From JBIOXB01 sp050732395 (GTDB lineage Bacteria > Zhuqueibacterota > Zhuqueibacteria > Zhuqueibacterales > Zhuqueibacteraceae): 64,000 nucleotides of DNA. The translations under genes and the position numbers were made by a program. Under the pieces are notes generated by a model. That model did no database searches. It saw only the letters and a program-made list of their open reading frames with translations, and was not told the DNA's origin. This document shows positions 1 to 8,931 of this stretch, one piece after another (the stretch's first letter is position 1; each line of letters opens with the position of its first letter). The stretch spans positions 1 to 64,000 of the forward strand of contig JBOHQX010000274.1 of the NCBI GenBank assembly GCA_050732395.1, in the 5' to 3' direction.

Positions 1-4
1 CAAT

Positions 5-74
5 CTGTCATGCTGTAAGCATCTTCCCTAGGTTTTAGTGCAGCCCTCTTGGGAAGATTCCTACGGAATGACAG
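5..74. repeat. REP-like hairpin, imperfect 21-bp inverted repeat
   Basis: The arms at 5-25 and 54-74 are imperfect reverse complements (about 16 of 21 positions) and share the CTGTCAT end. The left arm recurs almost identically at 8776-8796. Two copies of one arm in non-coding positions indicate a dispersed palindromic repeat rather than a chance hairpin. It may also serve as a terminator for a gene lying left of the window, although no T-tract follows. Confidence 0.55.
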
Positions 75-203
75 GGAATGGGTGCTTTTAAGGCTAACTT
101 AAAATTGTCAAGTTAGAGGTATCGAAAGAGCCTCTGCGGCTTTTTCTGACCGTGGTAGGATTCGTATTTCTTCTTAATTCTGACTTGCAGGAATAACTAA
201 TAG

Positions 204-334
204 GAGAGCATTTGAAAAGTGAACAAAGGACGTCATGGGGAGGTGGAAGTCTAAGCAATCCTTTGATTTTCAACGAAGGGATTGTGTTCGCTTCCATTAA
301 GATGACGCATAAACCAGCCCTTTCAAATGCTCTC
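204..334. repeat. MITE-like element, copy 1
   Basis: A 131-bp non-coding unit bounded by perfect 14-bp inverted repeats (GAGAGCATTTGAAA at 204-217, its complement at 321-334). A diverged second copy lies at 10085-10225; both share the interior blocks AAAGTGAACAAAG and CAACGAAGGGATTG and similar ends. It has no coding capacity for a transposase, so it resembles a miniature inverted-repeat element. Small open frames in this stretch (for example 94-459 minus and 212-400 plus) cross the repeat and look spurious. Confidence 0.65.
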
Positions 335-487
335 AAGAAAACAACTATGAACATGAACAATATACTCAAACAAAAACGCCAAGTTGTCACGGCTTTGTAA
401 ACAACTTGCAAAAAAGATGTCAAATGAAGGCGTAGCCCGGACAACCATAGAAATAACAATGCAGAATGGATTCAGCCCATGAACGAC

Positions 488-534
488 TTACACGTTACAC
501 CTTACACGTGTAACGTGTAAGGTGTAACGTGTAA
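488..534. repeat. Perfect 21-bp inverted repeat built of 7-nt units
   Basis: The arm at 488-508 is the exact reverse complement of 514-534 with a 5-nt loop. Each arm consists of 7-nt units (TTACACG, TTACACC, TTACACG and their complements). It lies 120 bp upstream of the first RND pump gene and belongs by structure to the 7/8-nt array family seen elsewhere in the window. It could form a stable cruciform or RNA hairpin. Confidence 0.8.
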
Positions 535-653
535 TCTATTCCTGGTGATTCTTTGCAAAAAATGTTCTTGCAGTCGCTCACAGAGTTTAGAATCTAATCA
601 AATGGAATTGGCATAAACCAGACGGTACGTCACCAAACCAAGGGAGGTTTGCA

Positions 654-3600
654 ATGATGCGTTGGATCGTTGGGTCGAGCCTGAAGCTTCGACTCGTCAT
701 GGCTGCAGTTGCGGCGTTGCTGATGGTTTTCGGCTTCACGCAGCTGCGTAAAATGCCGGTGGATGCATTGCCAGAATTTACGCGTCCGTATGTGGAGATT
801 CAAACCGAGGCACTCGGCCTTTCCGCCCAGGAGGTGGAAGCCATGATCACAACGCCCATGGAGGCGGACATGATCAACGGCACGCCGTGGGCTGATGAAA
901 TCCGTTCCGTGTCGATTCCGGGCATGTCGTCGATTAAGCTCATTTTCGAGAGAGGAACCGACGTCATGAAGGCCCGACAGGTAACAACGGAGCGCATGAC
1001 CGAGCTTTTCGCGCTGCCGCAAGTGTCGAGGCCACCGACTATGGTGAATCCGGTCGCTTCGACCGCCCGCTGTATGGAGATCGGGCTGACCTCGAAAACA
1101 CTTTCCCTCATCGACATGTCTGTGATTGCGCGCTGGACTATTGCACCCCGCTTGATGGGCTTGGGCGGAGTGGCCAACGTCTCCGTCTGGGGCGAACGGC
1201 AGCGGCAGTTGCAGGTGCAAGTGGATCCCCAGCGGCTGCGCGCCGAAGGTCTAACGCTGATGCAAATCATTGAAACTGCCGGCAACTCGTTGTGGGCCTC
1301 GCCCTTGAGCTTCTTAGAGGCCTCGACTCCCGGCACCGGCGGATGGATCGACACCCCCAATCAAAGGCTCGGCGTCCGGCATATCCTGCCCATACGGACC
1401 GCGGCGGATTTAGCCAAAGTATCCATCGAAGGCGCGCCTTCGAAGCGTTTAGGCGACGTGGCCGCCGTGATCGAAGATCACCAACCGCTCATCGGCGATG
1501 CGATCATCAACGACGCGCCTTCGCTGATGCTGGTAGTGGAGAAATTCCCGTGGGCCAATACCAAACAGGTGACGCAGAACGTCGAGAAGGCACTGTCGGC
1601 GCTGCGACTCGGTCTCCCCGGAATGGAGATGGACCCCACACTTTTCAGGCCTGCGACCTACCTCGAGCAAGCTGTTGGCAATCTCTCCTCGACGTTGCTG
1701 ATCAGCACCGTTCTCCTGGTTGTGGCGCTCTTTGCCTTTTTCTTTAACTGGCGCACGGCCTTGATTTCAACCGTGGCAGTTTTGGTTTCCGTGATTGCTG
1801 CCGGTTCCGTGCTCTTCGTCCGCGGGGTCGAGGTCAACATGATGATCATCGCCGGGATGATGATCGCGCTGGCGGCGCTGATCGACGATGCGATCATCGA
1901 TGTTGAAAACTTCGTCCGGCGTTTGCGCCAGTCGCGTGAAGATGATGGCGGCAAATCCATGGCATCGATTGTTTATGATGCCGTGGTCGAGATGCGCAGC
2001 CCCATTCTCTACGCCACCGCAATCATGGCGCTGGCCGTGTTTCCAGTGATGCTTCTCGAAGGTGTCTCCGGCGCATTTTGGCAGCCGCTGGCAATGTCCT
2101 ACATTTTGGCTCTGCTCGTTTCTTTGTTGGTGGCAGTCACCATTACGCCCGCGTTGAGCCTGCTGCTGCTGCCTCAAGGCTCGCTGCAGAGCGGCGATTC
2201 TCCGGTTATGGGCATGCTGCGCGGACTCTATAGTGGACTAATGGGTTGGGCCGCCCGCGCCCCGCGCCCGGCATTCGTCACTGCATGTGTTTTGGCCGTC
2301 GTTGGCCTGATCTCCTTGCCAATGTTGCGTCAAGAGTCCTTGCTGCCGGACTTTAAGGAAACCGATCTATTGGTGCGCATGGCTGGCGGTCCTTCCACTT
2401 CTCATCCCGCCATGAGCCGGGTCACTGCGCTGGCGAGCCGCGAGCTGCGGACTGTTCCGGGCGTACGCAACGTCAGCGCCCACGTGGGCCGCGCGATCCT
2501 GTCCGACAAGTGGACTAATATCAATGCCAGCGAGATTTGGATCAGCATCGATCCTTCCGCCGACTACGAGGCCACCGTGGCGCGAGTCCGGCAAGTCGCG
2601 AGCGGTTATCCGGGACTTTCACCAGAGGTACTGACGTACAGCCAGGCCATGGTCAGAGATGAATTGTCGGGAACCGGCGAGAACCTGGTCGTGCGTGTTT
2701 ACGGCGAAGACATGGATAAGATCGCCAAAAAGGCGGAGGAAGTGCAGCAGATGCTGGCAAAAGTCAGTGGTGTCGTAGGTCCCAAAGTGCAGTATCCTGA
2801 AGAATTGCCGACTTTGGAAATCGAAGTCGATATCGAAAGAGCCACGCAAGCCGGCCTCAAACCTGGCGATGTCCGCCGGGCCGCGACCTCCTTGGTATCG
2901 GGCCTTGTTGTCGGCAGCCTCTTCGAAAATCAGAAGGTGTTCGACGTGGTGGTGTGGGGCGCTCCCGATGTGCGCCACAGTGTGGAGAATGTTCGCAATC
3001 TTCTCATCGACAAACCCAGTGGCGGTCATGTGCGCTTGGAGGAAGTGGCCCATGTGCGTATTGTGCCGGGAGTTGCCGAGATCCATCGTGATGCCGTGGC
3101 CCGTCGCATGGACGTGATCGCCGATGTGCGCGGCCGGGATCTCGCCGCGGTTGCTACCGATATTGAAAACGGCATCAAGCAAATCAAATTTCCGCTCGAA
3201 TACCGCGCGGAGTTACTGGGAGAATATGCGGAGCGGCTCGCGGCGCAAAATCGCGTGATCGCTTTTGCGATTTCCGCTGCCATTGGCATCTTCATACTCC
3301 TGCAAGTATTCACCCGAAGCTGGCGTTTGGCAGGCGCGGTCTTTGTAACCCTTCCCATGGCCCTGCTCGGCGCTGCCCTCGCCACCTTCATGACCACCGG
3401 CGGCCTGCTCTCATTTGGCGCGATCGTGGGATTCTTTGCAGTGTTCGGCATGGCGGTGCGCAACTGCCTGACGTTGGTCGGCCGTTATCAGCACCTTGAG
3501 AAAGAAGGTGAAGAGTTTGGTGCGGAGCTGGTTCAGCGCGCCACTCGCGAGCGGTCAGGCCCGATCCTGCTGACGGCGATCGCTACGGCGTTGGTCTTCC

Positions 3601-3851
3601 TGCCGATAGCGCTTGCCGGCAACATTGCCGGCCTCGAAATCGCGCAACCGATTGCCGTCGTTGTGCTGGGCGGCTTGATCACCGCGACAGTTTTCAGCCT
3701 GGCCGCTGTGCCCGCCTTGTATTTGCTCTTTGGCTCCAAACGCGAAGAAGAGCTCGGACTTCTTCCCGTCACCGTCGTCACCGAAGAAGATATGGCCGAG
3801 GCCCTGGAAAGAGCCCGCGAAGCAGGAAAAGTCAAGCAATTCGCCGAATAG
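654..3851 (+). CDS. Heavy-metal efflux RND transporter permease (CusA/CzcA-like), pump 1
   Basis: Inner-membrane proton-driven pump of 1065 residues, the normal RND length, which would move metal cations or other toxic ions from periplasm or cytoplasm through a tripartite complex. TM1 lies near residues 12-32, a first TM block near 340-510, and a second block near 865-1030. The charged TM4 motif DDAIIDVENFVRRL around residue 409 is typical of the heavy-metal RND family and carries the proton-relay acids. The start has an ideal ribosome site, GGGAGG at 642-647; a second ATG follows directly. It is followed by a small adaptor-like lipoprotein and a paralogous pump at 4726. The substrate cannot be read from sequence. 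No outer-membrane channel or full-length adaptor is in view, so these may lie left of the window. Confidence 0.93.
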   Translation: MMRWIVGSSLKLRLVMAAVAALLMVFGFTQLRKMPVDALPEFTRPYVEIQTEALGLSAQEVEAMITTPMEADMINGTPWADEIRSVSIPGMSSIKLIFERGTDVMKARQVTTERMTELFALPQVSRPPTMVNPVASTARCMEIGLTSKTLSLIDMSVIARWTIAPRLMGLGGVANVSVWGERQRQLQVQVDPQRLRAEGLTLMQIIETAGNSLWASPLSFLEASTPGTGGWIDTPNQRLGVRHILPIRTAADLAKVSIEGAPSKRLGDVAAVIEDHQPLIGDAIINDAPSLMLVVEKFPWANTKQVTQNVEKALSALRLGLPGMEMDPTLFRPATYLEQAVGNLSSTLLISTVLLVVALFAFFFNWRTALISTVAVLVSVIAAGSVLFVRGVEVNMMIIAGMMIALAALIDDAIIDVENFVRRLRQSREDDGGKSMASIVYDAVVEMRSPILYATAIMALAVFPVMLLEGVSGAFWQPLAMSYILALLVSLLVAVTITPALSLLLLPQGSLQSGDSPVMGMLRGLYSGLMGWAARAPRPAFVTACVLAVVGLISLPMLRQESLLPDFKETDLLVRMAGGPSTSHPAMSRVTALASRELRTVPGVRNVSAHVGRAILSDKWTNINASEIWISIDPSADYEATVARVRQVASGYPGLSPEVLTYSQAMVRDELSGTGENLVVRVYGEDMDKIAKKAEEVQQMLAKVSGVVGPKVQYPEELPTLEIEVDIERATQAGLKPGDVRRAATSLVSGLVVGSLFENQKVFDVVVWGAPDVRHSVENVRNLLIDKPSGGHVRLEEVAHVRIVPGVAEIHRDAVARRMDVIADVRGRDLAAVATDIENGIKQIKFPLEYRAELLGEYAERLAAQNRVIAFAISAAIGIFILLQVFTRSWRLAGAVFVTLPMALLGAALATFMTTGGLLSFGAIVGFFAVFGMAVRNCLTLVGRYQHLEKEGEEFGAELVQRATRERSGPILLTAIATALVFLPIALAGNIAGLEIAQPIAVVVLGGLITATVFSLAAVPALYLLFGSKREEELGLLPVTVVTEEDMAEALERAREAGKVKQFAE

Positions 3852-3990
3852 GAACTTTTTGATGACCCTGAGAGGGTTCAGAACCTGGTCAGGGTTTGAT
3901 GAGATTTGAAGTGTATTTCTGAGCTCATCCGCGAAATCCCCTTCTCTTAAAAAAAAGAGCAGGGGACTTTCAGAGCCTTGAATCTGTTCT

Positions 3991-4017
3991 CCCCCTTCAC
4001 GTCTCACGTGAAGGGGG
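3991..4017 (+). terminator. Stable GC-rich hairpin after pump 1
   Basis: A perfect 12-bp stem (CCCCCTTCACGT pairing with 4006-4017) closes a 3-nt loop 140 bp after the pump stop codon. No T-tract follows, so it is either a weak terminator, an RNA processing or stability hairpin, or a dispersed palindromic repeat. Confidence 0.4.
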
Positions 4018-4089
4018 TCGGGGGGATGAGTGAGCGAGAGCATGAACCCAGAATTTGCAATCAACCCATATCCGGAATCGGAGGTAGCA

Positions 4090-4518
4090 ATGAAGTACAG
4101 CAATCGTCTGATGGTTGTGGCCCTGGCCATTGCCGGCCTGCAACTCACGGCATGTCAAAAACATAGTGCTGCGCACAAAGCTGAGCATCCAGCTGAAATC
4201 AAGAAAATCGAGGGCTCGAATCTTAGCAGCGTGACGTTGACCGAGCAAGCAATGAAACGGCTTGATGTCAAGACCGATCAAGTGCGCGAGCAGGGAGGTA
4301 AAAATGTGGTTCCCTACTCCTCGCTGATTTACGATCCCAAGGGCCAAACCTGGATTTACACTAATCCCCAGCCTCGCACCTTTGTGCGGCACCAGGTGAA
4401 TATCGATCGCATTGACGGCAATGCAGTGATTTTAAATGACGGCCCACCCGCAGGCACGGTCATCGCTTCTGTCGCAGTAGCAGAGATTTACGGCGCCGAG
4501 TTCAAGGTTGGACATTGA
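4090..4518 (+). CDS. Short lipoprotein resembling the C-terminal part of an RND periplasmic adaptor (1)
   Basis: A 142-residue lipoprotein. The chosen ATG at 4090 has GGAGGT just upstream and gives a clean signal with lipobox LTAC, Cys22; an upstream in-frame start at 4030 would bury the signal. The mature part (TDQVREQGGKNVVPYSSLIY...TWIYTNPQPRTFVRHQV...GPPAGTVIASVAVAEIYGAEF) matches the last beta-rich portion of CusB/CzcB adaptors. It lacks the coiled-coil hairpin and lipoyl domains, since a full adaptor is roughly 350-450 residues. It is a paralogue of the protein at 8057. It probably contacts the adjacent RND pump in the periplasm, but whether it completes a tripartite complex alone is unknown. 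Confidence 0.8.
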   Translation: MKYSNRLMVVALAIAGLQLTACQKHSAAHKAEHPAEIKKIEGSNLSSVTLTEQAMKRLDVKTDQVREQGGKNVVPYSSLIYDPKGQTWIYTNPQPRTFVRHQVNIDRIDGNAVILNDGPPAGTVIASVAVAEIYGAEFKVGH

Positions 4519-4521
4519 CGG

Positions 4522-4585
4522 GATGCTGAATGCTGAATGCTGAATGCTGAATGCTGGATGCTGGATGCTGGATGCTGGATGCTGG
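4522..4585. repeat. Tandem 7-nt repeat array (ATGCTGA / ATGCTGG)
   Basis: About nine consecutive 7-nt units starting 4 bp after the lipoprotein stop codon: ATGCTGA units first, then ATGCTGG units. It is the simplest example of the degenerate heptamer arrays scattered through intergenic positions of this window. Confidence 0.85.
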
Positions 4586-4623
4586 AGAGTCGTCACTTAT
4601 TGGGATGTTGGTGAACACCATAA

Positions 4624-4670
4624 GATATCAAGTATCAAGTATCAAGTATCCAGTATCCAGAATCAAGAAA
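4624..4670. repeat. Second tandem 7-nt repeat array (AAGTATC)
   Basis: Six to seven degenerate units of AAGTATC/CAGTATC/CAGAATC lie between the first array and the second pump gene, 56 bp before its start codon. The unit sequence differs from the neighbouring array, but period and placement are the same. Confidence 0.75.
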
Positions 4671-4725
4671 CCAGCCCAAACAGAAAACAACTGATTTTAG
4701 GAAAAATTAAGCAGAGAGGTCTGCT

Positions 4726-7700
4726 ATGCTGCGTTGGATTATAAAATCGAGCCTGAAGTTTCGGTTCCTGGTGATTGCGATCGCCGTGGGACTGATATAC
4801 TTCGGTATCGGACAACTGCAAAAAATGCCTGTAGACGTCTTTCCTGAGTTTGCTCCGCCGATGGTGGAGGTTCAAACCATCAGCCTGGGGCTTTCTCAGG
4901 AGGAAGTGGAATCCTTGGTAACCATTCCACTGGAGCAAGTGCTCGCTGGTATTCCCGGAATGACAGTTCTGCGCTCAAAGTCTGTTCCGGATTTGTCGGC
5001 TATCAAAATGTACTTCGCTGCTGGAACCGATCTGTTGCTGGCCCGGCAAATGGTGAACGAGCGTCTGGCAACAGTAGTGCCGATCCTGCCAACCTGGGCC
5101 AGTCCGCCGATCATGCTGCCGCCGCTTTCGGCCACCAGTCGCATGATGAAGATCGGGATTACGTCGAAAACCCGCTCCGTGGTCGATTTGTCGATGATCA
5201 CCTATTGGACCATTCAGCAGCGCATCAAGCGCGTCCCCGGTGTGGCCAACGTCGCCATCTGGGGCGAGCGCATAGAAATGCTGCAAGTGAATGTCGTGCC
5301 GGAGTTGATGAAAAAGCACAAAGTCACGATGAATGAAGTGATGGAGGCCACGGCAGAGGCTTTGGATGTTGGCTTGTTCCAGTTTTCAGATGGACACTTT
5401 GTCGGCAGCGGCGGCTGGATTGATACGCCCAATCAGCGGCTGCAAGTCCGGCACATTCTGCCCATTGCCAAAGACTATGAAAACATCACGACCAAGGAGC
5501 TGGCCGAAGTGCCGCTGGCGGTCAGGGATGGTAAGCAGCTTCGCTTGAAAGACGTGGCTGAAGTGGTCATGGGTCATCAGCCCATGGTAGGCGAGGGTAT
5601 TGTCAACGACGGCATCGGCTTGATGTGCATCGTGGAAAAATTCCCCTGGGGCAATACGCTGCAAGTGACCAAGGCCGTGGAAGAAGCGATCGACGCCTTG
5701 CGGCCCGGTCTCCCGGATGTGGAAATTGACACCGCCATCTTCCGGCCGGCGACCTTCATCGAGACCTCGATCGACAATCTCAGCATGGCCCTGTTCATCG
5801 GGAGCGTGCTCCTGATTCTGGTGCTTTTCTTCTTTCTTTACAATTGGCGCGTGGCCTTGATCAGTTGCGTTGCCATGCCGTTGTCACTGTTAGCGGCCGC
5901 GCTGGTGCTGTACATGCGTGATACCACCATCAACGTGATGATTCTCGCCGGATTTGTCATCGCCCTCGGCGACATCGTTGACGACGCCATCATCGACATC
6001 GAAAACGTCGTGCGGCGGCTGCGTGAGTATCGCCAGTCCGGACGCACCGACAAGTCGCTGGCGAGAATTATTCTTGACGCTTCGATCGAGGTACGCGGCG
6101 CTATCATCTATGCCACGCTGATCGAAGTGCTGGCGATTATGCCGGTCTTCTTCTTGAAGGGCTTATCCGGCGCATTCTTCCAGCCCCTTGCTCTCTCCTA
6201 CGCGCTGGCCCTGCTGGTCTCAATGATTGTTGCGCTGACCGTTACTCCGGCACTGGCCATGATTTTCTTGCGCAAGGCGCCGCTCGCGGAGCGCGAGGCT
6301 CCCATCGTGCGCGGGCTCAAAAAGGTCTATGAAAAGATCCTGACGCCGATCATTCGCTCGCCGCGCCCGGCATTCGCCACGGTTGCGGTCATCATGCTGT
6401 CTGGCATCTTGATTTGGCCGCGCCTGGGCCATTCGCTCTTGCCTTCGTTCAAGGAAAGGGACTTCCTGATGCACTGGCTGACCAAGCCTGGCACTTCGTG
6501 GCCGGAAATGCAGCGGATCAGCATCCAGAGCGCCAAGGAGTTGCTTGCCATTCCCGGCGTCCTCAACCTCGGCTCTCACATCGGACAAGCGTTGATCATG
6601 GATGAAGTCGTCGGTATGTATTTCGCCGAACACTGGGTCAGCGTCGATCCAAAGGTGGATTATGACAAGACGCTGGCCAAGATCACGGAGGTGGTCGATG
6701 GCTATCCCGGAGTCTACCGAGACGTGCAGACCTATCTCAAAGAACGCATCCGCGAAGTGCTGACCGGAACCTCCGAGGCGATCGTGGTGCGAATTTTTGG
6801 CCAGGATCTGAGCATCCTTGAGGCGAAAGCCGGGGAAGTGAAAGAAGCCTTGTCGAAGATTCCCGGCATTGTCGACCTGCATTACTCCTTTCAAGAGAAG
6901 ATCCCCGAGATCCAAATCAAGGTCGATCTTGCTAAAGCCCAAAAATATGGCGTCAAGCCCGGAGACGTGCGCCGCATAGCGACGACCATGATTGCGGGCG
7001 AAGAAGCCGGCGATATTCTCATTGCCAACCGCACCTACGACGTCAACGTGTGGAGCGTAGCGTCGGCACGCAATAGTCTGACCGATATCAAGGAAATGTT
7101 GATCGACATTCCCGCCGGCGGTCACGTGCAGTTGCAGGACGTGGCGGATGTGTACGTCGCGCCCACGCCGAATGTCATCAACCGCGAACACCTGAAACGC
7201 CGCATTGATGTTGGCGGCAGTGCAAAGGGACGTCCTCTGAGTGAGGTTTACCATGACGTCCAGGCCGCGCTGACCAAGATCGACTTTCCCCAAGAGTATT
7301 ATCCCGTGCTTCTCGGGGAATATACAGAACGCCAGGCTGCCCAAAGCACTTTGCTCTGGGTGTCCGTCATCGCTGCGATCGGCGTTTTCCTGCTGTTGGT
7401 GACGTCATTCGGAAGCGTGCGCCTGGCCACGTTATCGTTCTTGACCTTGCCCTCAGCCTTAGTGGGCGGCGTGCTGGCGGCCTGGATGGGTGACGGCGTC
7501 GTCTCGCTCGGGTCGCTGGTGGGATTTCTCACCATCCTGGGCATTGCCGCGCGCAACGGTATTATGCTTATCGAGCACTATCAGCATCTTGAACGCCATG
7601 AAGGTGAAACCTTCGGTCCCAAGCTAGTCTTGCGCGGGGCCCTGGAGCGGATTTCGCCAATTATGATGACCGCATTGACCACCGTATTCGCAATCATACC

Positions 7701-7857
7701 TCTGGTGGTTGCCGGCAATCTTCCCGGTCACGAGATCGAGCATCCGATGGCCGTCGTCATCATGGGTGGAATTGTCACCTCGACGTTGCTCAACATTTTT
7801 GTTGTGCCGAGCTTGTACTTGAAGTTTGCAAAACCAGCCGTGAATCCAGCAAGGTAA
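4726..7857 (+). CDS. Heavy-metal efflux RND transporter permease (CusA/CzcA-like), pump 2
   Basis: Inner-membrane RND pump of 1043 residues, a diverged paralogue of the protein at 654. TM1 near residues 12-32; the TM4 motif IVDDAIIDIENVVRRL around residue 415 carries the proton-relay acids; a second TM block near 870-1030 contains the RNGIMLIEHYQHLE segment typical of HME-RND proteins. AGAGG at 4715-4719 is a suitable ribosome site. Like pump 1 it is followed by its own short adaptor-like lipoprotein (8057). Two different pumps in tandem may have different ion preferences or may assemble together; only homology to the metal efflux class is secure. Confidence 0.93.
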   Translation: MLRWIIKSSLKFRFLVIAIAVGLIYFGIGQLQKMPVDVFPEFAPPMVEVQTISLGLSQEEVESLVTIPLEQVLAGIPGMTVLRSKSVPDLSAIKMYFAAGTDLLLARQMVNERLATVVPILPTWASPPIMLPPLSATSRMMKIGITSKTRSVVDLSMITYWTIQQRIKRVPGVANVAIWGERIEMLQVNVVPELMKKHKVTMNEVMEATAEALDVGLFQFSDGHFVGSGGWIDTPNQRLQVRHILPIAKDYENITTKELAEVPLAVRDGKQLRLKDVAEVVMGHQPMVGEGIVNDGIGLMCIVEKFPWGNTLQVTKAVEEAIDALRPGLPDVEIDTAIFRPATFIETSIDNLSMALFIGSVLLILVLFFFLYNWRVALISCVAMPLSLLAAALVLYMRDTTINVMILAGFVIALGDIVDDAIIDIENVVRRLREYRQSGRTDKSLARIILDASIEVRGAIIYATLIEVLAIMPVFFLKGLSGAFFQPLALSYALALLVSMIVALTVTPALAMIFLRKAPLAEREAPIVRGLKKVYEKILTPIIRSPRPAFATVAVIMLSGILIWPRLGHSLLPSFKERDFLMHWLTKPGTSWPEMQRISIQSAKELLAIPGVLNLGSHIGQALIMDEVVGMYFAEHWVSVDPKVDYDKTLAKITEVVDGYPGVYRDVQTYLKERIREVLTGTSEAIVVRIFGQDLSILEAKAGEVKEALSKIPGIVDLHYSFQEKIPEIQIKVDLAKAQKYGVKPGDVRRIATTMIAGEEAGDILIANRTYDVNVWSVASARNSLTDIKEMLIDIPAGGHVQLQDVADVYVAPTPNVINREHLKRRIDVGGSAKGRPLSEVYHDVQAALTKIDFPQEYYPVLLGEYTERQAAQSTLLWVSVIAAIGVFLLLVTSFGSVRLATLSFLTLPSALVGGVLAAWMGDGVVSLGSLVGFLTILGIAARNGIMLIEHYQHLERHEGETFGPKLVLRGALERISPIMMTALTTVFAIIPLVVAGNLPGHEIEHPMAVVIMGGIVTSTLLNIFVVPSLYLKFAKPAVNPAR

Positions 7858-7904
7858 GCTCTTTCATTAGTCGCGGCCAGGTTGGCAATCGAAAGGCGAA
7901 AGGC

Positions 7905-7943
7905 CGGGGAGCGAGATCAACGTTTTGCTCGCTCCCCGTCTTT
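7905..7943 (+). terminator. Putative intrinsic terminator after pump 2
   Basis: A perfect 11-bp GC-rich stem (CGGGGAGCGAG at 7905-7915 with 7928-7938) has a 12-nt loop followed by TCTTT. It lies 48 bp after the stop codon. The short T-run is modest, so termination may be partial. Confidence 0.5.
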
Positions 7944-7993
7944 GCTCCCGAGGACCCGCGGGCTCGACGCTTTGAGAAATTCTGAATGCGTAA

Positions 7994-8043
7994 AATGCTG
8001 AGAAAGCCTCAAACAGATCGGATTTGTCATTCCCGCGAAATGC
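7994..8043. repeat. Solo relative of the 65-bp terminal repeat
   Basis: About 50 bp matching, at roughly four of five positions, the outer end of the terminal inverted repeat of the composite element at 16067-16455. Shared blocks include AAAG.CTCA, GATCGGA and TGTCATTCCCGCGAAA. It ends 13 bp before the next start codon, so it sits in that gene's 5' leader. Confidence 0.6.
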
Positions 8044-8056
8044 GTGAGAGGAAATC

Positions 8057-8728
8057 ATGAAGGTAAAAAACCTCTGGAGGTTGGCAGCGCCGATTATCAT
8101 TGGCCTGCACCTCACCGGCTGCCAGCGGAAGCCAGAGATACCTGCGAACATCGAAGGAACGAGAGTCGAATCTACCGGGCCGGCAGTGTATCGCGTGCGC
8201 TTAACCGCGAAGAGGGCCGAACAACTTGGCATCGAAACCGCGCCGGTGCGAGAAGAGAAAATGTCGGGCGTACTGCGCAAGGTCATCCCCGCGGCAGCGA
8301 TCATACGTGACCAGAAGGGCGATTCCTGGATCTTCAAGAGCCCCGATTCGCTGGTCTTCATCCAGGATCGTATCAGCGTAGATCGCCTCGACGGCGAACT
8401 GGCGATTTTGTCGAGCGGCCCTCCTGTCGGCACCTCGGTCGTAACCGCCGGAGCGGCGGAGTTATTCAGTGACGAGTTTAGTAGAATGAGAGAAGGAATA
8501 GTTGGAAGTGATGCCAATGCTGTTGACGAGGGAAAGAAATCTGCAGGCACGGCGACGATGCTGGAAAATGGAAACCTCAAGGTCGTGCACAAAGCCGCAG
8601 GAGCAAGCGGTCTGAGCGCAAGCATCATTATTGAATACAAGCCTCAGGACGAAGAATATCAGAAGATTCTTGAGCAAGTTGGCGGCTTGAAGGTGGGTGA
8701 AACCAAGAATGTTCCACCACCGCGATAA
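8057..8728 (+). CDS. Lipoprotein resembling the C-terminal part of an RND periplasmic adaptor (2)
   Basis: A 223-residue lipoprotein with lipobox LTGC (Cys22) and a GAGAGGAAATC leader before the ATG. Residues about 50-135 (VRLTAKRAEQLGIETAPVRE...PAAAIIRDQKGDSWIFKSP...GPPVGTSVVTAGAAELFSDEF) align by eye with the protein at 4090 and with the C-terminal beta domains of CusB/CzcB adaptors; the hairpin and lipoyl regions are absent. Residues about 140-223 form an extra tail with no recognised domain. It likely works in the periplasm with the preceding RND pump. The extra tail is the main difference from its shorter paralogue. Confidence 0.8.
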   Translation: MKVKNLWRLAAPIIIGLHLTGCQRKPEIPANIEGTRVESTGPAVYRVRLTAKRAEQLGIETAPVREEKMSGVLRKVIPAAAIIRDQKGDSWIFKSPDSLVFIQDRISVDRLDGELAILSSGPPVGTSVVTAGAAELFSDEFSRMREGIVGSDANAVDEGKKSAGTATMLENGNLKVVHKAAGASGLSASIIIEYKPQDEEYQKILEQVGGLKVGETKNVPPPR

Positions 8729-8775
8729 GGGGACTCGGGGTACACGCGCGATGAGCCTATCCGACAAACATCATC

Positions 8776-8796
8776 CTGTCATGCTGAAAGCATCTT
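8776..8796. repeat. Second copy of the REP-like arm
   Basis: CTGTCATGCTGAAAGCATCT and the next base match the left arm at 5-25 with one mismatch (T to A). No convincing right arm was found here, so this is a partial copy. It lies upstream of the TerC gene, and an apparent upstream start for that gene at 8854 falls just downstream of it. Confidence 0.55.
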
Positions 8797-8931
8797 GGTA
8801 GGTTCGGCACCCACGCTTGAAATCGACATTGTGCTCAAATCAACCTGGATCCCTTGCGAGATGACATTTCGGGATCTGCGAATAGGCATCAAGTCGAACA
8901 AGCATCGGAGCAGTCATTCTTGATTGAGCTT

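Noticed and set aside
94..459. Small open frames on both strands near the left edge
   Set aside because: They run through the MITE-like element and have no domain or ribosome site.
4522..4670. Possible CRISPR array
   Set aside because: Period is 7 nt with no spacers of 25-40 nt and no cas genes nearby; these are tandem microsatellite-like arrays.
6220..7344. Minus-strand open frame opposite the second RND pump
   Set aside because: Shadow of the pump gene; no ribosome site or recognisable domain, low-complexity composition.
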